Positions 51,204 through 60,541 of a stretch of DNA of 64,000 nt are shown piece after piece (the first letter of the stretch is position 1; the number at the start of each line of letters is the position of its first letter). Origin of the DNA: Nitrosococcus wardiae (GTDB lineage Bacteria > Pseudomonadota > Gammaproteobacteria > Nitrosococcales > Nitrosococcaceae); assembly GCF_004421105.1 (NCBI RefSeq), contig NZ_CP038033.1, forward strand, positions 2,747,659 to 2,811,658, given 5' to 3'. The notes below the pieces were generated by a model. The model had not been told where the DNA came from. It ran no database searches and saw nothing but the letters and a program-made list of their open reading frames with translations. A program made the translations under genes and the position numbers.

Positions 51204-52486
51204 AGCGGCGTCGATCCTATACTACACTGGTCAATCTACTTGTACTGGTTGCTTCTCTGCCATTGGCAACGATCCAGGCTGCAGATCATCACCTAGGGAA
51301 TTTAATCGCTGTAGGGACTGTTGATAAGGTCTTGGAAAGGCTTCCCTTACTGCGTCCTGAGGACAGAGAAGAGGAGGAAGGTAATTTTTGGCGATTTCTG
51401 CTTAGAGAAGAGGGCAAGCGCAAGGCAACCTCAACGTTTTATCTGGCGGAGCAGCGGAGGAGGGCCACAACGTCTGAGTTAGCGGTAGGTCATGACTATG
51501 CCTGGAGTCTAGAGGCAGATGCTAGGCTATTTTCGGACCAGATACATTTATCTGGTGAGTATGGATGGACTCGCTATCATAGGGATCCTTTCGTGGTTGC
51601 ACCCGTCCAAGACGATAGCGCTTATAAGCTACAATTGAGCTATCAGCCTTTGCAGATCATCTCCTTTTTTGAGACCCCATTGAATTGGAACATAGGGGTG
51701 GAGCATAAGCGGGTAGGTGATTTTTTTTGGAGCCCCACCGAACCTGTTGAAAATAAAGGGGTATCTCTGTGGAAAGGTTTTACCCACTTGGATTGGCAGG
51801 GGCTGGTGTTCGATACCTGGGCGATGCAAGAGATCCATAATAGGGGGAGCTCGTCTTTTCGAGCGCCGCAGCAAATACATCGTATTCAGTTAAAAGGACA
51901 GTATCAGTTTCATCACTTTGAGTTGCCCTTGTGGCTCGGCCTGTCTAGTCTTGGTATGAAATTCTCCAGAGAGAGTACTGAGGAAGTGGAGCAGCTATCT
52001 TCCAGGGCTGAGTTTAAGGTTAATTTTTCTTATCAGGACTGGAGCTGGAATCTCAGGCATAGTCTGAATTGGGATAAGTTTGAAACCATGGCGGCAGAGC
52101 CTGATTACTTGGCCGTCACTGCCGCGGAAGCTCGCCTCAAACTGCTCAGCAACGGCCTGAGCTTAGCGCCTACCCTCCATTATCAGCACCGCGGCGCTGA
52201 TTTTGGTGCTAACGAACAATTATCAGTAGGGGTCAATAGCCGTGCTGTATTCGTTCCAGAACAGTTCGAGGGGCAATTCCGGGTGGCGGTGAAACAAGAC
52301 TGGAATAAGAGGCGTTTGAAACGCATCTACACGACCAGCGGTGACTTGAGTTGGCGGCTCACTCGCCCCAAGGCTCAGATTCCCTCGATACGTCTATTCC
52401 TTGAAGGGCGTTATCAAGCCATCGCCGATCAAATCAATTGTATTACCAAAGGCTATCGGGTCTTTCTGGGATTTGCCCTGGAATAA
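51200..52486 (+). CDS. Exported beta-rich protein, probable outer-membrane barrel
   Basis: 428 residues with a signal peptide (~1-28, LVNLLVLVASLPLATIQA). The rest is alternating polar/aromatic strands (LSGEYGWTRYHRD, LNWNIGVEHKRVGDFFW, WSWNLRHSLNWDKFE, LEGRYQAIADQI) as in outer-membrane barrels. I do not recognise the family. The last residues are not a typical Phe-terminal barrel signal. Operon with the cupin and GGDEF genes. Confidence 0.6.
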   Translation: MKRRRSYTTLVNLLVLVASLPLATIQAADHHLGNLIAVGTVDKVLERLPLLRPEDREEEEGNFWRFLLREEGKRKATSTFYLAEQRRRATTSELAVGHDYAWSLEADARLFSDQIHLSGEYGWTRYHRDPFVVAPVQDDSAYKLQLSYQPLQIISFFETPLNWNIGVEHKRVGDFFWSPTEPVENKGVSLWKGFTHLDWQGLVFDTWAMQEIHNRGSSSFRAPQQIHRIQLKGQYQFHHFELPLWLGLSSLGMKFSRESTEEVEQLSSRAEFKVNFSYQDWSWNLRHSLNWDKFETMAAEPDYLAVTAAEARLKLLSNGLSLAPTLHYQHRGADFGANEQLSVGVNSRAVFVPEQFEGQFRVAVKQDWNKRRLKRIYTTSGDLSWRLTRPKAQIPSIRLFLEGRYQAIADQINCITKGYRVFLGFALE

Positions 52487-52502
52487 GAGAGAAGCAAACA
52501 TC

Positions 52503-53228
52503 ATGCACACGATATCTAGAGAGCCTGGCATTGTTCGGCTTATCGTGGGATTGACCAGTTTGGCCATCCTTGGTTCGGTTATGCTGACAGCGTTGGCCCT
52601 TTTATTGCTGAGTCGGGCAATAGAGGTTGAAATTCTCCTGATTACGGCTGTGGTGGTGACTATTATGGTGCCTTTGCTTATGCTCGTTTCTTTTAGGCTA
52701 ATTTTTGCAGGAAATAGGGAGAGCGGGGGACGACGGTTAGCAACTAAGGGGCTTTGGTCTCGGGCATTTAATTGCCGGCATTTGCTCCAGCAAGCCGAGG
52801 CAACTTTGGTTCAAGCAAAGCGCGGAAGCACCACTTTCTCGTTGCTATTGCTCGAGATAGATAACTTTAGGGAAATAAAAGAGATTTATGGTCTCTCGGC
52901 GGCTGAGCGGGTGTTGCAGGCCTTAACCCAGGCTTGCTTAGAAATTGTTCGTTCTAGTGATGTGGTAGCCCGCTGCAGTGATGAGAAATTTATGATGTTT
53001 TTGCCAGAGACGCATACGGAGGAGGCACTCATTATTGCCCATCGGATACGCCATGTGCTTTCCCAAGTCCCGGTGGTTATTGGGAATGCCTTAATTAGTT
53101 TCACCGTGAGTATTGGGGTCGCCGCCTATGATGAAAATACGGTCACCCTTGAGCGCTTACTACACCGTGCAGGCCGGGCTCTTTTTAATGCCAAGCAGCA
53201 TGGTTCTAATCGGGTAGAGGTCGGTTAG
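52503..53228 (+). CDS. GGDEF-family protein with degenerate signature
   Basis: 241 residues from the ATG at 52503. Two membrane helices (~10-35, ~42-66) and a GGDEF domain (~95-240): FSLLLLEIDNFREIKEIYGL, then VVARCSDEKFMMFLPETHTE where the active-site GG(D/E)EF reads SDEKF (~159-163), then LISFTVSIGVAAYDENTVTL. The loss of the Gly pair and shifted acids predict no diguanylate cyclase activity; it may bind GTP or c-di-GMP as a sensor. Confidence 0.85.
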   Translation: MHTISREPGIVRLIVGLTSLAILGSVMLTALALLLLSRAIEVEILLITAVVVTIMVPLLMLVSFRLIFAGNRESGGRRLATKGLWSRAFNCRHLLQQAEATLVQAKRGSTTFSLLLLEIDNFREIKEIYGLSAAERVLQALTQACLEIVRSSDVVARCSDEKFMMFLPETHTEEALIIAHRIRHVLSQVPVVIGNALISFTVSIGVAAYDENTVTLERLLHRAGRALFNAKQHGSNRVEVG

Positions 53229-53352
53229 CTGAGAGCAATGCCCTCTGATCACGCCAAGGGGCCAAGCAACAGGGGCTAAATTAGCCTATGCTTATTTTAA
53301 GCGAATTATTAAGGAGAAAGGAGGGCCCATAACGTACCCTCAAACTATTCCT

Positions 53353-56100
53353 ATGTTGCAAAGATCCCAAGCCCATTCAAGTGAATTATCCACCCTGGTT
53401 CAATTTGTCGATGGCCTTGGAGCCTGCGGAGAGAAGCAGGCATTACTGGCATTAACCAAGGAAGGAGAGCGGGCTTGGTCCTATGCGTCCATCGCCCATC
53501 AAGTTGAATATTTAGCTCGCGGTCTTAAGCAAGCGGGTGCTGGCCCTGGAGAGGCAGTGGCGCTTTTAGCAGAAAGCCGTCCTGAAGCTATTTTGGCTTG
53601 TTTGGCCGTGATCAAGACAGGGGCGGTAATCGTTCCCCTGGATGCCCAGTTTGGTCCCCGGGTACTTGAAGTCGTTTTACAGGATAGTGGGGCGGGTTTT
53701 CTCTTTACCACCGCTGAGCGTTTTGAGCGGGTAGCACAACTTAAGCTAGAGCGGGAAATCCGCCCTATTTTGTTGGATGCAGAGTCCAAGGCCCCCCGGA
53801 GCTGGCAGGCCATCTCGACCCAAATCGGCGGTGAATTTCCCTCGATTTCTCCCTCCGAAACCGCAGCCTTATTTTACACTTCGGGAACTACCGGTGCTCC
53901 TAAAGGCGTTCCACTTAGCCATGAGAATTTGGTTTTTCAGCTCAATGCCCTGCGTGCCGCGGACTTAGTTGCGGAGGGGGAACGGGTACTGCTTCCCCTG
54001 CCCTTGCATCATGTTTATCCTTTTGTCGTGGGCATGCTTGCGCCATTGGCTTTGGGGCTGACACTGGTGCTTCCCCATTCTCTCACAGGTCCTCAGATTA
54101 TTCGTGCCTTGCGTCAAGGCCAGGTGACTTTCGTGGTGGGGGTGCCTCGTCTCTATGGTGCATTATATTCGGGAATTGAGTCCCAGTTGGCTGCTCGAGG
54201 AATAATTTTTAGACAGCTGTTTAAAGCCATAATTCGCTGTTTGGTGGGGCTGCAACGACGCTTCCCATGGAATTTGGGAAGAGGGCTGTTGTGGCCCCTC
54301 CATCGGCAGTTAGCGCCCCAACTCCAGAAGATGGCCTCGGGGGGGGCGGCCCTTAACCCGGAGCTTGCCTGGAAGCTTCAAGGACTCGGTTGGCAAATCG
54401 CCATCGGTTATGGGTTGACGGAAACCTCGCCCCTGTTAACTTTAAATCCGCCGGGTACCAGGAAGCCTGATAGTGTGGGGAAACCCATTCCGGGAGTGGA
54501 GCTCCGTATTGATACTTCAGCTGCCCCGAAAGATGGACAGCGGGTGCCTGGCAAGGAAAAAGACAGTCCTTACCCGGTAGGAGAAATTCTGGCTCGTGGG
54601 CCAGGGGTCTTTGCTGGCTATCATCATCTTCCTGAGAAAACTCAGGAAGCTTTTGTTGAGGATTGGTTTCGGACGGGGGATTTAGGGTATTTTGATGAGG
54701 CAGGTTACCTTTATCTCCTTGGTCGGGCCTCCACTCTCCTGGTGACAGAAGGCGGAGAAAATATTCAGCCAGAGGAGGTGGAAGAATCCTATCAAGCTAA
54801 CCCCCTGATTAGGGAGATAGGGGTGCTACAACGGGAAGGACGGCTGGTTGCAGTAATTGTTCCGGAACTCAGCGAGATGCGGCGCCAGGGGATAAGCGAT
54901 AGGGCTCAAGCCATTCGGAAGGTCTTGGCTCAGGTCTCGAAGCAACTTCCCAGTTACCAGCATCTTTCCGACCATGTTCTGACTCGGGACCCCTTGCCCC
55001 GAACTCGTCTGGGCAAAATACGGCGGCATCTGCTTGCCCAATATTTTGATAAGGCAAAACAATCGGGTCAAGCTCCAGAGGCGAAAACAGCCGGGCCGCT
55101 GCCACTAGAGGAAATGTCGGATCAGGATCAGGCGCTGCTGGAAAATACAGCGTCGCGACGGGTATGGGAATGGTTGGCGGAACGTTATGGCCATCGTCAT
55201 TTAACACCGGAGACCAGTCCTGCTCTGGATCTAGGAGTCGATTCTTTAGAATGGCTTAATTTGTCTTTCGAAATCCGTGAACGCACTGGGATTGAGTTAG
55301 GTGAAGAGGCGATTGGTCGCATTGAAACGGTTCGCGACCTCCTGCAAGAGGTGGCGGAGGCCTCGGAAGCTGTAACTCCGACTACGGCTCCCGAGGCGTT
55401 CTTAGAGCATCCAGAAGAGGCACTCAGCGAGAGCCAACGCCGTTGGCTCCGGCCTCTCGGGCCAGTTGGTTCTAGAGTGTCCAGAACTCTCTTTAAGTTA
55501 GATCGGTTCTTGATGCGCAGCTTATTCCGTCTTCAAGTGGACGGTTTAGAGCATGTTTCGGGACAAAATCAGTTTGTCATCATCCCCAATCACTGTAGTT
55601 ATCTAGATCCCTTTTTATTGGCCGCTGCCTTAGATCACCGCCGCCTTCGCCGAACTTACTGGGGAGGATGGGCTGGGGCGGCCTTTAGCACTCCCCTCCA
55701 ACGCTTGGGCAGCCGGTTCGCTGGTGCTATCCCCATCGATCCCGAAAAAGGTGTGCTTTCAAGCTTAGCCCTGGGGGCGGCAGTGCTCAAGGGGCAGAAA
55801 AACTTGATTTGGTTTCCCGAGGGCGGGCGTTCGGTCAGTGGCAAGCTTCAGCCTTTTAAACCTGGCATTGGCCTGCTGCTAGAACATTTCCCAGTTCCCG
55901 TAGTTCCCGCAGTTATTCAAGGTTCCCACGAGGCGCTTCCCGTGGGAAAGCGCCTCCCCCGGCTGCGCACGTCAATTACTATTTCTTTTGGTGAACCGCT
56001 TGATCCCCGGGTGCTGGCCCAGGAGGGAGAGAGCGATAGAGCTTATCAACGGATCACGCAGGCTTTGCATGATCATATCGCAAAGCGCCTTGGAAAATGA
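53353..56100 (+). CDS. Fused acyl-CoA/ACP ligase, acyl carrier and acyltransferase
   Basis: 915 residues in three parts. Adenylating ligase (~1-560): LFYTSGTTGAPKGVPLSHEN (A3), GYGLTETSPLL (A5), WFRTGDLGYFDEAGYLYLLG (A7). Acyl-carrier domain (~600-670): LDLGVDSLEWLNLS with the phosphopantetheine Ser (~630). PlsC-type acyltransferase (~700-915): IIPNHCSYLDPF (HX4D, ~745) and WFPEGGRS. It could activate a fatty acid, hold it on its own carrier and pass it to a lysophospholipid, like Aas with a built-in carrier. Neighbours suggest envelope lipid remodelling. Confidence 0.92.
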   Translation: MLQRSQAHSSELSTLVQFVDGLGACGEKQALLALTKEGERAWSYASIAHQVEYLARGLKQAGAGPGEAVALLAESRPEAILACLAVIKTGAVIVPLDAQFGPRVLEVVLQDSGAGFLFTTAERFERVAQLKLEREIRPILLDAESKAPRSWQAISTQIGGEFPSISPSETAALFYTSGTTGAPKGVPLSHENLVFQLNALRAADLVAEGERVLLPLPLHHVYPFVVGMLAPLALGLTLVLPHSLTGPQIIRALRQGQVTFVVGVPRLYGALYSGIESQLAARGIIFRQLFKAIIRCLVGLQRRFPWNLGRGLLWPLHRQLAPQLQKMASGGAALNPELAWKLQGLGWQIAIGYGLTETSPLLTLNPPGTRKPDSVGKPIPGVELRIDTSAAPKDGQRVPGKEKDSPYPVGEILARGPGVFAGYHHLPEKTQEAFVEDWFRTGDLGYFDEAGYLYLLGRASTLLVTEGGENIQPEEVEESYQANPLIREIGVLQREGRLVAVIVPELSEMRRQGISDRAQAIRKVLAQVSKQLPSYQHLSDHVLTRDPLPRTRLGKIRRHLLAQYFDKAKQSGQAPEAKTAGPLPLEEMSDQDQALLENTASRRVWEWLAERYGHRHLTPETSPALDLGVDSLEWLNLSFEIRERTGIELGEEAIGRIETVRDLLQEVAEASEAVTPTTAPEAFLEHPEEALSESQRRWLRPLGPVGSRVSRTLFKLDRFLMRSLFRLQVDGLEHVSGQNQFVIIPNHCSYLDPFLLAAALDHRRLRRTYWGGWAGAAFSTPLQRLGSRFAGAIPIDPEKGVLSSLALGAAVLKGQKNLIWFPEGGRSVSGKLQPFKPGIGLLLEHFPVPVVPAVIQGSHEALPVGKRLPRLRTSITISFGEPLDPRVLAQEGESDRAYQRITQALHDHIAKRLGK

Positions 56101-56230
56101 CAGGGGGATAGCAGTGCGGTTACTCTTGTCAGCGAGCGAGCGTCTTCATGCTGTTGTGAAGGAGTACGTGGCTTTTGTCGCAGCCCAAGTAAGGAAGATG
56201 CAAGGTAATTTATTCTTATGAGTTAATCCT

Positions 56231-57217
56231 TCAAGGAATCTGGGCTCGGCCAAGGGTGTTGGTGTCTGTGCCAAACCAAAGGGTCCGGGAGGGTTTATGG
56301 AAATACATATGGCGCACAGTCCCGCCGCCGCTAGGGATGTCGGTGACGCTAAAGAAATTTTCAGTGGTGGGATCAAAGCCTACAAGGTGATTGGGCAAAT
56401 GGCCCGTCTCTACAAACCACAGCCGATCTTCATCGTCAATAGCCATGCCATAAGGGTGGGCCTTCTTCCCTCCCGGCACGGACCATTCCTGGATTTGACC
56501 CGAGGTGGGATTTAATTTTCCAAGGTAGCCTTGGGCATAGTCTACATACCAGATACTTCCGTCCGAGGCCGCCGCGAGACGGCGGGGACGAGCTTTTTCC
56601 CGGGATAAAGGAACCTCCTGAATGCGCATGTTTTCAGGATCAATCCAGCCTAACTTGTGGCTGCCGAATTCGGTGAACCAAGGGCGGTTTTGGTGATCGA
56701 TGACAATACCGTAGGGGCGGGCCCCTGGCGTAGGTACTGGAAGCAGTATGATCTCACCGCTCCTCGGCGCCAACTTGCCAACAAAATTACTCATTTGCAC
56801 GGTAAACCAGATCTGCTGCTGTTGATCGAACACTAGGGTATGGGGATCACGGGCATTAGACTCCGGTAAAACATATTTTTGGATCACGCCGCTTTGGGGA
56901 TTTAGTTTGCCGATATGGGTAGCTAGGTTGCCGGCGTACCAGACCGACCCATCTTTGGCCACAATTAGGTTATGGGGGCCAGTGCCCTGATCGAGAGGGT
57001 ATTTTTTAAAATTGCCATTATCGGGCTGTAGGACAGCGATGTAATCTCCTCGTTGGCCGACAAACCAGACTTGTCCCTGGATATCCACAAAGGGATCGCG
57101 AGGACGGGAATCTTTCCAGGGAACAGGCCATTCAGTAATCGCCACTTCATTGGCGAAGCCTGGTACCTGCCAAATATTCAGTACCAATAATAGAACTAAG
57201 GACAGGTAATACCCCAT
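56231..57217 (-). CDS. Vgb/streptogramin-lyase-like secreted beta-propeller
   Basis: 328 residues from the ATG at 57217 (GGAGAG upstream). Signal peptide (~1-22). Then seven or so propeller blades with the repeating pattern ..GSVWYAGNLATHIGKLNPQS.., QIWFTVQMSNFVGKLAPRSG and RPWFTEFGSHKLGWIDPEN. The family includes virginiamycin B lyase, but most members have unknown roles and antibiotic lysis should not be assumed. Probably periplasmic. Confidence 0.85.
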   Translation of the reverse strand: MGYYLSLVLLLVLNIWQVPGFANEVAITEWPVPWKDSRPRDPFVDIQGQVWFVGQRGDYIAVLQPDNGNFKKYPLDQGTGPHNLIVAKDGSVWYAGNLATHIGKLNPQSGVIQKYVLPESNARDPHTLVFDQQQQIWFTVQMSNFVGKLAPRSGEIILLPVPTPGARPYGIVIDHQNRPWFTEFGSHKLGWIDPENMRIQEVPLSREKARPRRLAAASDGSIWYVDYAQGYLGKLNPTSGQIQEWSVPGGKKAHPYGMAIDDEDRLWFVETGHLPNHLVGFDPTTENFFSVTDIPSGGGTVRHMYFHKPSRTLWFGTDTNTLGRAQIP

Positions 57218-57518
57218 CAGCAAACTCTCCCTGGAAGCGCAAATAGTGAGCCTATCCTTTATTAAGGAACAGTTCAACAGGTCAGGAAAATAGCAGTGGT
57301 TTTGTTTTCTGGAATATAAATGAAAGTCATATTATATCTCTTTCAAAGACAATCATCATCCTGACCGCCAAGTCCAAAAACTGAAAATCAAGGTTTATCG
57401 CCTGCGCTGATGAGTCAAGATCACCAGTGCTCATCATAAAAATATTTATATTATATCTCTCTCTATAAACACCACTCCTTTCAAAAATTAAAACTCTTAC
57501 CAAATAAGAAAAAGAAAA

Positions 57519-57548
57519 ATTTCATGATAATAGAACTTATCATGAAAT
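57519..57548. promoter_or_regulatory. Perfect 12-bp inverted repeat, candidate KfrA operator
   Basis: ATTTCATGATAA-TAGAAC-TTATCATGAAAT, 86 bases before the kfrA-like start. KfrA proteins are known to bind inverted repeats in their own promoters. The 57218-57633 region also repeats ATATTATATCTCT at 57329-57341 and 57448-57460. Confidence 0.6.
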
Positions 57549-57633
57549 AATTTATAGAAATGTATTAAAAGTTACATATTATGTAATAATTACTTTAACA
57601 ACTTTAAAGCATTTAAATTAAAAGAATACTTAT

Positions 57634-58689
57634 ATGACACAAATTGATACTCGAACCCTTACAAAACAAACAGCAGATACCTTACTTACTGAAGGCATTC
57701 GCCCCACAGTAGCCAATGTTCGAGCACGGACAGGGCAGGGCAGTGCAGGGACTATTAACGCTGCACTCCAAGAATGGTGGCAAGAACTAGCTAACCGCCT
57801 GCTTCAACTTGAAACACGGCCAGAAATTCCAGAACCGGTATTTACTGTTGCGGAGCAGGCCTGGGAGACCGCTCTGAAACAAGCGGAGACACTCCTAGCA
57901 AAGGAACGTAAAAAATTGCAGCAAGAGCAAGAAGCTAGCAAAGCAGCGGTAAAAATAGCCCAGCAGACCCAACAAGCGGCAGAACAGAAGATCGGAGTGT
58001 TAACCAAGCGTCTTGAAACTCTAGAAGAGGTTCGCTTAATACTCGAGCGTCAACTTGCCTCAGAAAAGGTACGTACAGAAAACTTAAGTACCCAAATGGA
58101 GGAGTTACAGGTAATCTTGGAACAGAAGAAACAAACCTTGGGGGAACAAGCAGAGCGTTATGAAATCCAATTGACTCGGGAGCGGGAACAATGGGCCAGC
58201 CTAGAACAACATTTGGTTATTCAATTAGACGAACAAAAAGTCTTACGAAAACAACAAGAAAACTCTTTGGTGCAGAGAGAATCGCAATGGCGGGAACGAG
58301 AAGAGAAACTACAATTCCGACAACAGTCTGCCCTTATTCAGCTTACCCAAACACAAGAAAAGCTAAAGGGGCTAAAGGAAAACTTACAGGCGATCAAAAC
58401 CGAAACCCAATCATTCCAGCAAGAAAGAGAACAGTGGATGAGTAAGATAGCAAGATTGGAAACGGAAAAAAAACACACCGCTAGTGAACAAATCCAATTA
58501 CGAGCCCAAACAGTAGAACTAAAAGAACAGGTAGAGACCCTAACTTTGCAACGGGAAAAGTTATCTGAGCAACTGCGACAGATGGAATCTCAACAGACTG
58601 CGTATGAGGCAGAAAACCGCACACTCCAGGCATTATTAAAGCAGTGGAAAATTATATCAGAGCAAAATTACCCCACGAAAAACCCATAA
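57634..58689 (+). CDS. KfrA-like DNA-binding coiled-coil protein
   Basis: 351 residues. The N-terminal domain (~8-70: LLTEGIRPTVANVRARTGQG, SAGTINAALQEWWQELANRL) is the KfrA_N helix-turn-helix domain known from plasmid proteins. From ~75 to the end the sequence is one long Gln/Glu/Lys-rich coiled coil (RETENLSTQMEELQ-type heptads). Plasmid KfrA binds its promoter and forms filament-like scaffolds. No plasmid genes are nearby, so this is a chromosomal member, perhaps left by an integrated element. Confidence 0.85.
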   Translation: MTQIDTRTLTKQTADTLLTEGIRPTVANVRARTGQGSAGTINAALQEWWQELANRLLQLETRPEIPEPVFTVAEQAWETALKQAETLLAKERKKLQQEQEASKAAVKIAQQTQQAAEQKIGVLTKRLETLEEVRLILERQLASEKVRTENLSTQMEELQVILEQKKQTLGEQAERYEIQLTREREQWASLEQHLVIQLDEQKVLRKQQENSLVQRESQWREREEKLQFRQQSALIQLTQTQEKLKGLKENLQAIKTETQSFQQEREQWMSKIARLETEKKHTASEQIQLRAQTVELKEQVETLTLQREKLSEQLRQMESQQTAYEAENRTLQALLKQWKIISEQNYPTKNP

Positions 58690-58718
58690 TCACTTGTCCT
58701 AGTAATTAACTAAACAAT

Positions 58719-59891
58719 ATGCCCCCATATTCTCAAAACTCCATATCCAATCGTCCTCCAATGCCTCGCTCGTTGATGCGTTGGATTGTTCGCTCCATTT
58801 TTCCCGCCTACTTGGGATTACATATATATGCTTATGTGCAGTTAACTACGGCGTGGGAACCTAGCCTTGGGAAACGGATATTGTTTGGCACTTGGTTGGT
58901 TTTGATGGTCTTGTCATTGTTTTTTATTCGGCGCTTAGAAATGAGTGAATACCGGCGGTTAGCAGCAACTACAGCCTGGATGAGCTATACATGGATGGGA
59001 TTTATTTTTTTATTCTTTTTCGCCTCCCTCAGTACCCAGTTTTTTATATTCATAACCGAGGCCGTAGCTGCGCCGCAATATTTCGGTTCCCGTACAGCCC
59101 TAATTGAACCCATTGATATAACGTTAGCGCTAAGCATAGGACTATCAATTTATGCTTTGTGGAGAGGGGCTTGGCCTAAACTGGTTCGGGTTTCTCTGTC
59201 TTCTCACCATCTTCCTTCAGGGGCTTGTTTACGCCTAATCCAGATCTCCGATCTCCATCTTGGAATTGTCCCCACTCCGCTACGTTTAAAACGGATTGTA
59301 GCGCTTATCAAAGCAGCTTCTCCTGATTTAGTGGTATCTACCGGTGATTTCACGGACTTGAGAACCGATCAACCTTACTCGGGCTTATCAGATTTAGCGG
59401 CTCTTAAAGCCCCCCTTGGCAAGTATGCAGTCATAGGTAATCATGAATGTTATGCTGGACTTCCCCGCTCTGAACAGGTACTGCAACAAGCTGGCTTTAC
59501 TGTATTAAGGCAACGCTGGGTGAACCTTGGTGGATTCATCCAACTGGCGGGAGTAGATGATCCAGTTGCAGTTGGTGGACGCCCACACCTGGAGGAAGAG
59601 GCCTTGCATAATGCCGACCCGGAGAATTTTACAGTACTCCTTAAACACCGACCAGAACTTGAACCCTCAATGGTAGATCGAATTGATCTTCAACTCTCCG
59701 GACATACCCACGATGGTCAAATTTTTCCTTTTACCTTATTGCCCCGACTAATTTATCCAGTCCGACCTGGATTAACCCGATTTGGCCGGGCAGCTTTATA
59801 CTTAAGCCGCGGTACCGGGACTTGGGGTCCACCTATGCGCTTTCCTTTTGCACCAGAGGTAACACTATTTGAAATTAAGAGGAAGGAATAA
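58719..59891 (+). CDS. Membrane-bound metallophosphoesterase
   Basis: 390 residues. Four N-terminal membrane helices (~20-150) and a cytoplasmic- or periplasmic-facing calcineurin-like domain: LIQISDLHLGIVPTPLRLKR (~173-192), DLVVSTGDFTDLR (~204-216), YAVIGNHECYAGLP (~233-246), VLLKHRP and LQLSGHTHDGQIFPF. All metal ligands are present. Similar proteins act on lipids or UDP-sugars; substrate unknown here. It starts 29 bases after kfrA. Confidence 0.9.
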   Translation: MPPYSQNSISNRPPMPRSLMRWIVRSIFPAYLGLHIYAYVQLTTAWEPSLGKRILFGTWLVLMVLSLFFIRRLEMSEYRRLAATTAWMSYTWMGFIFLFFFASLSTQFFIFITEAVAAPQYFGSRTALIEPIDITLALSIGLSIYALWRGAWPKLVRVSLSSHHLPSGACLRLIQISDLHLGIVPTPLRLKRIVALIKAASPDLVVSTGDFTDLRTDQPYSGLSDLAALKAPLGKYAVIGNHECYAGLPRSEQVLQQAGFTVLRQRWVNLGGFIQLAGVDDPVAVGGRPHLEEEALHNADPENFTVLLKHRPELEPSMVDRIDLQLSGHTHDGQIFPFTLLPRLIYPVRPGLTRFGRAALYLSRGTGTWGPPMRFPFAPEVTLFEIKRKE

Positions 59892-59944
59892 AGTGATCTT
59901 GCTGCAAAGCTCTACCTCTGATTAATTACTCTCTTTAGCTTAAC

Positions 59945-60403
59945 TTAGTCATCTCTATCGTTATCATCTCTATCGTTTATATCCCTTTTAGCATTTCCTA
60001 GTGTGGTTAAATCTCCTTTGGTGCTAACATAGTGAAATTCTTTAAGTTCTGAGTTTAGGACAAAAGTAATCGTACGAAGATTTTCTCCTACAGAAAAGGT
60101 TGCTTCACCCACACAAGTTCTAGGTCTAATGTTTACAGATTGTATATCTAGGGGGAGAGAAGGAATTGCTTTCCCATTAATACTAAGAAAGGCTTGCCCT
60201 TTACCCCTTCCATTTTTTCTTAGCACAAACCACCCGACTTCACTAAAGGGTACCGAACCGAGCTTTACATGGGTGCCGTATTCAGAAAAAACCCATCTTC
60301 CAGCCAATTTATCTACTGAGCAAGCAGCTTGCGCGCTTGAAAAACTAAGGTTGAGCATCAGACCAGTAAAAAATATAAAAATTTTAGATAATGAAAATCT
60401 CAT
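59945..60403 (-). CDS. Secreted hypothetical protein, 152 aa
   Basis: Signal peptide ~1-27 (FIFFTGLMLNLSFSSAQA). Mature protein has two Cys (ACSVDKLAGRWVFSEYG; RPRTCVGEATFSVG) that could pair, a lipocalin-like KLAGRWVFSEYGT start and an Asp/Arg-rich tail (DINDRDDNDRDD). Composition suggests a small beta-barrel in the periplasm. Family not recognised. Confidence 0.65.
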   Translation of the reverse strand: MRFSLSKIFIFFTGLMLNLSFSSAQAACSVDKLAGRWVFSEYGTHVKLGSVPFSEVGWFVLRKNGRGKGQAFLSINGKAIPSLPLDIQSVNIRPRTCVGEATFSVGENLRTITFVLNSELKEFHYVSTKGDLTTLGNAKRDINDRDDNDRDD

Positions 60404-60541
60404 TATTATACTTATCTCCTTAAATCAGAACCGTGCATCATTAAGCATAGAAGCGAGAGTTCTCCAGTGCAAGGTAGACATATCCTCCAGGTCAGAACCG
60501 GTTAAGATACTCTCCCCCTGTAAGAAGAGACGACTAGGAGC

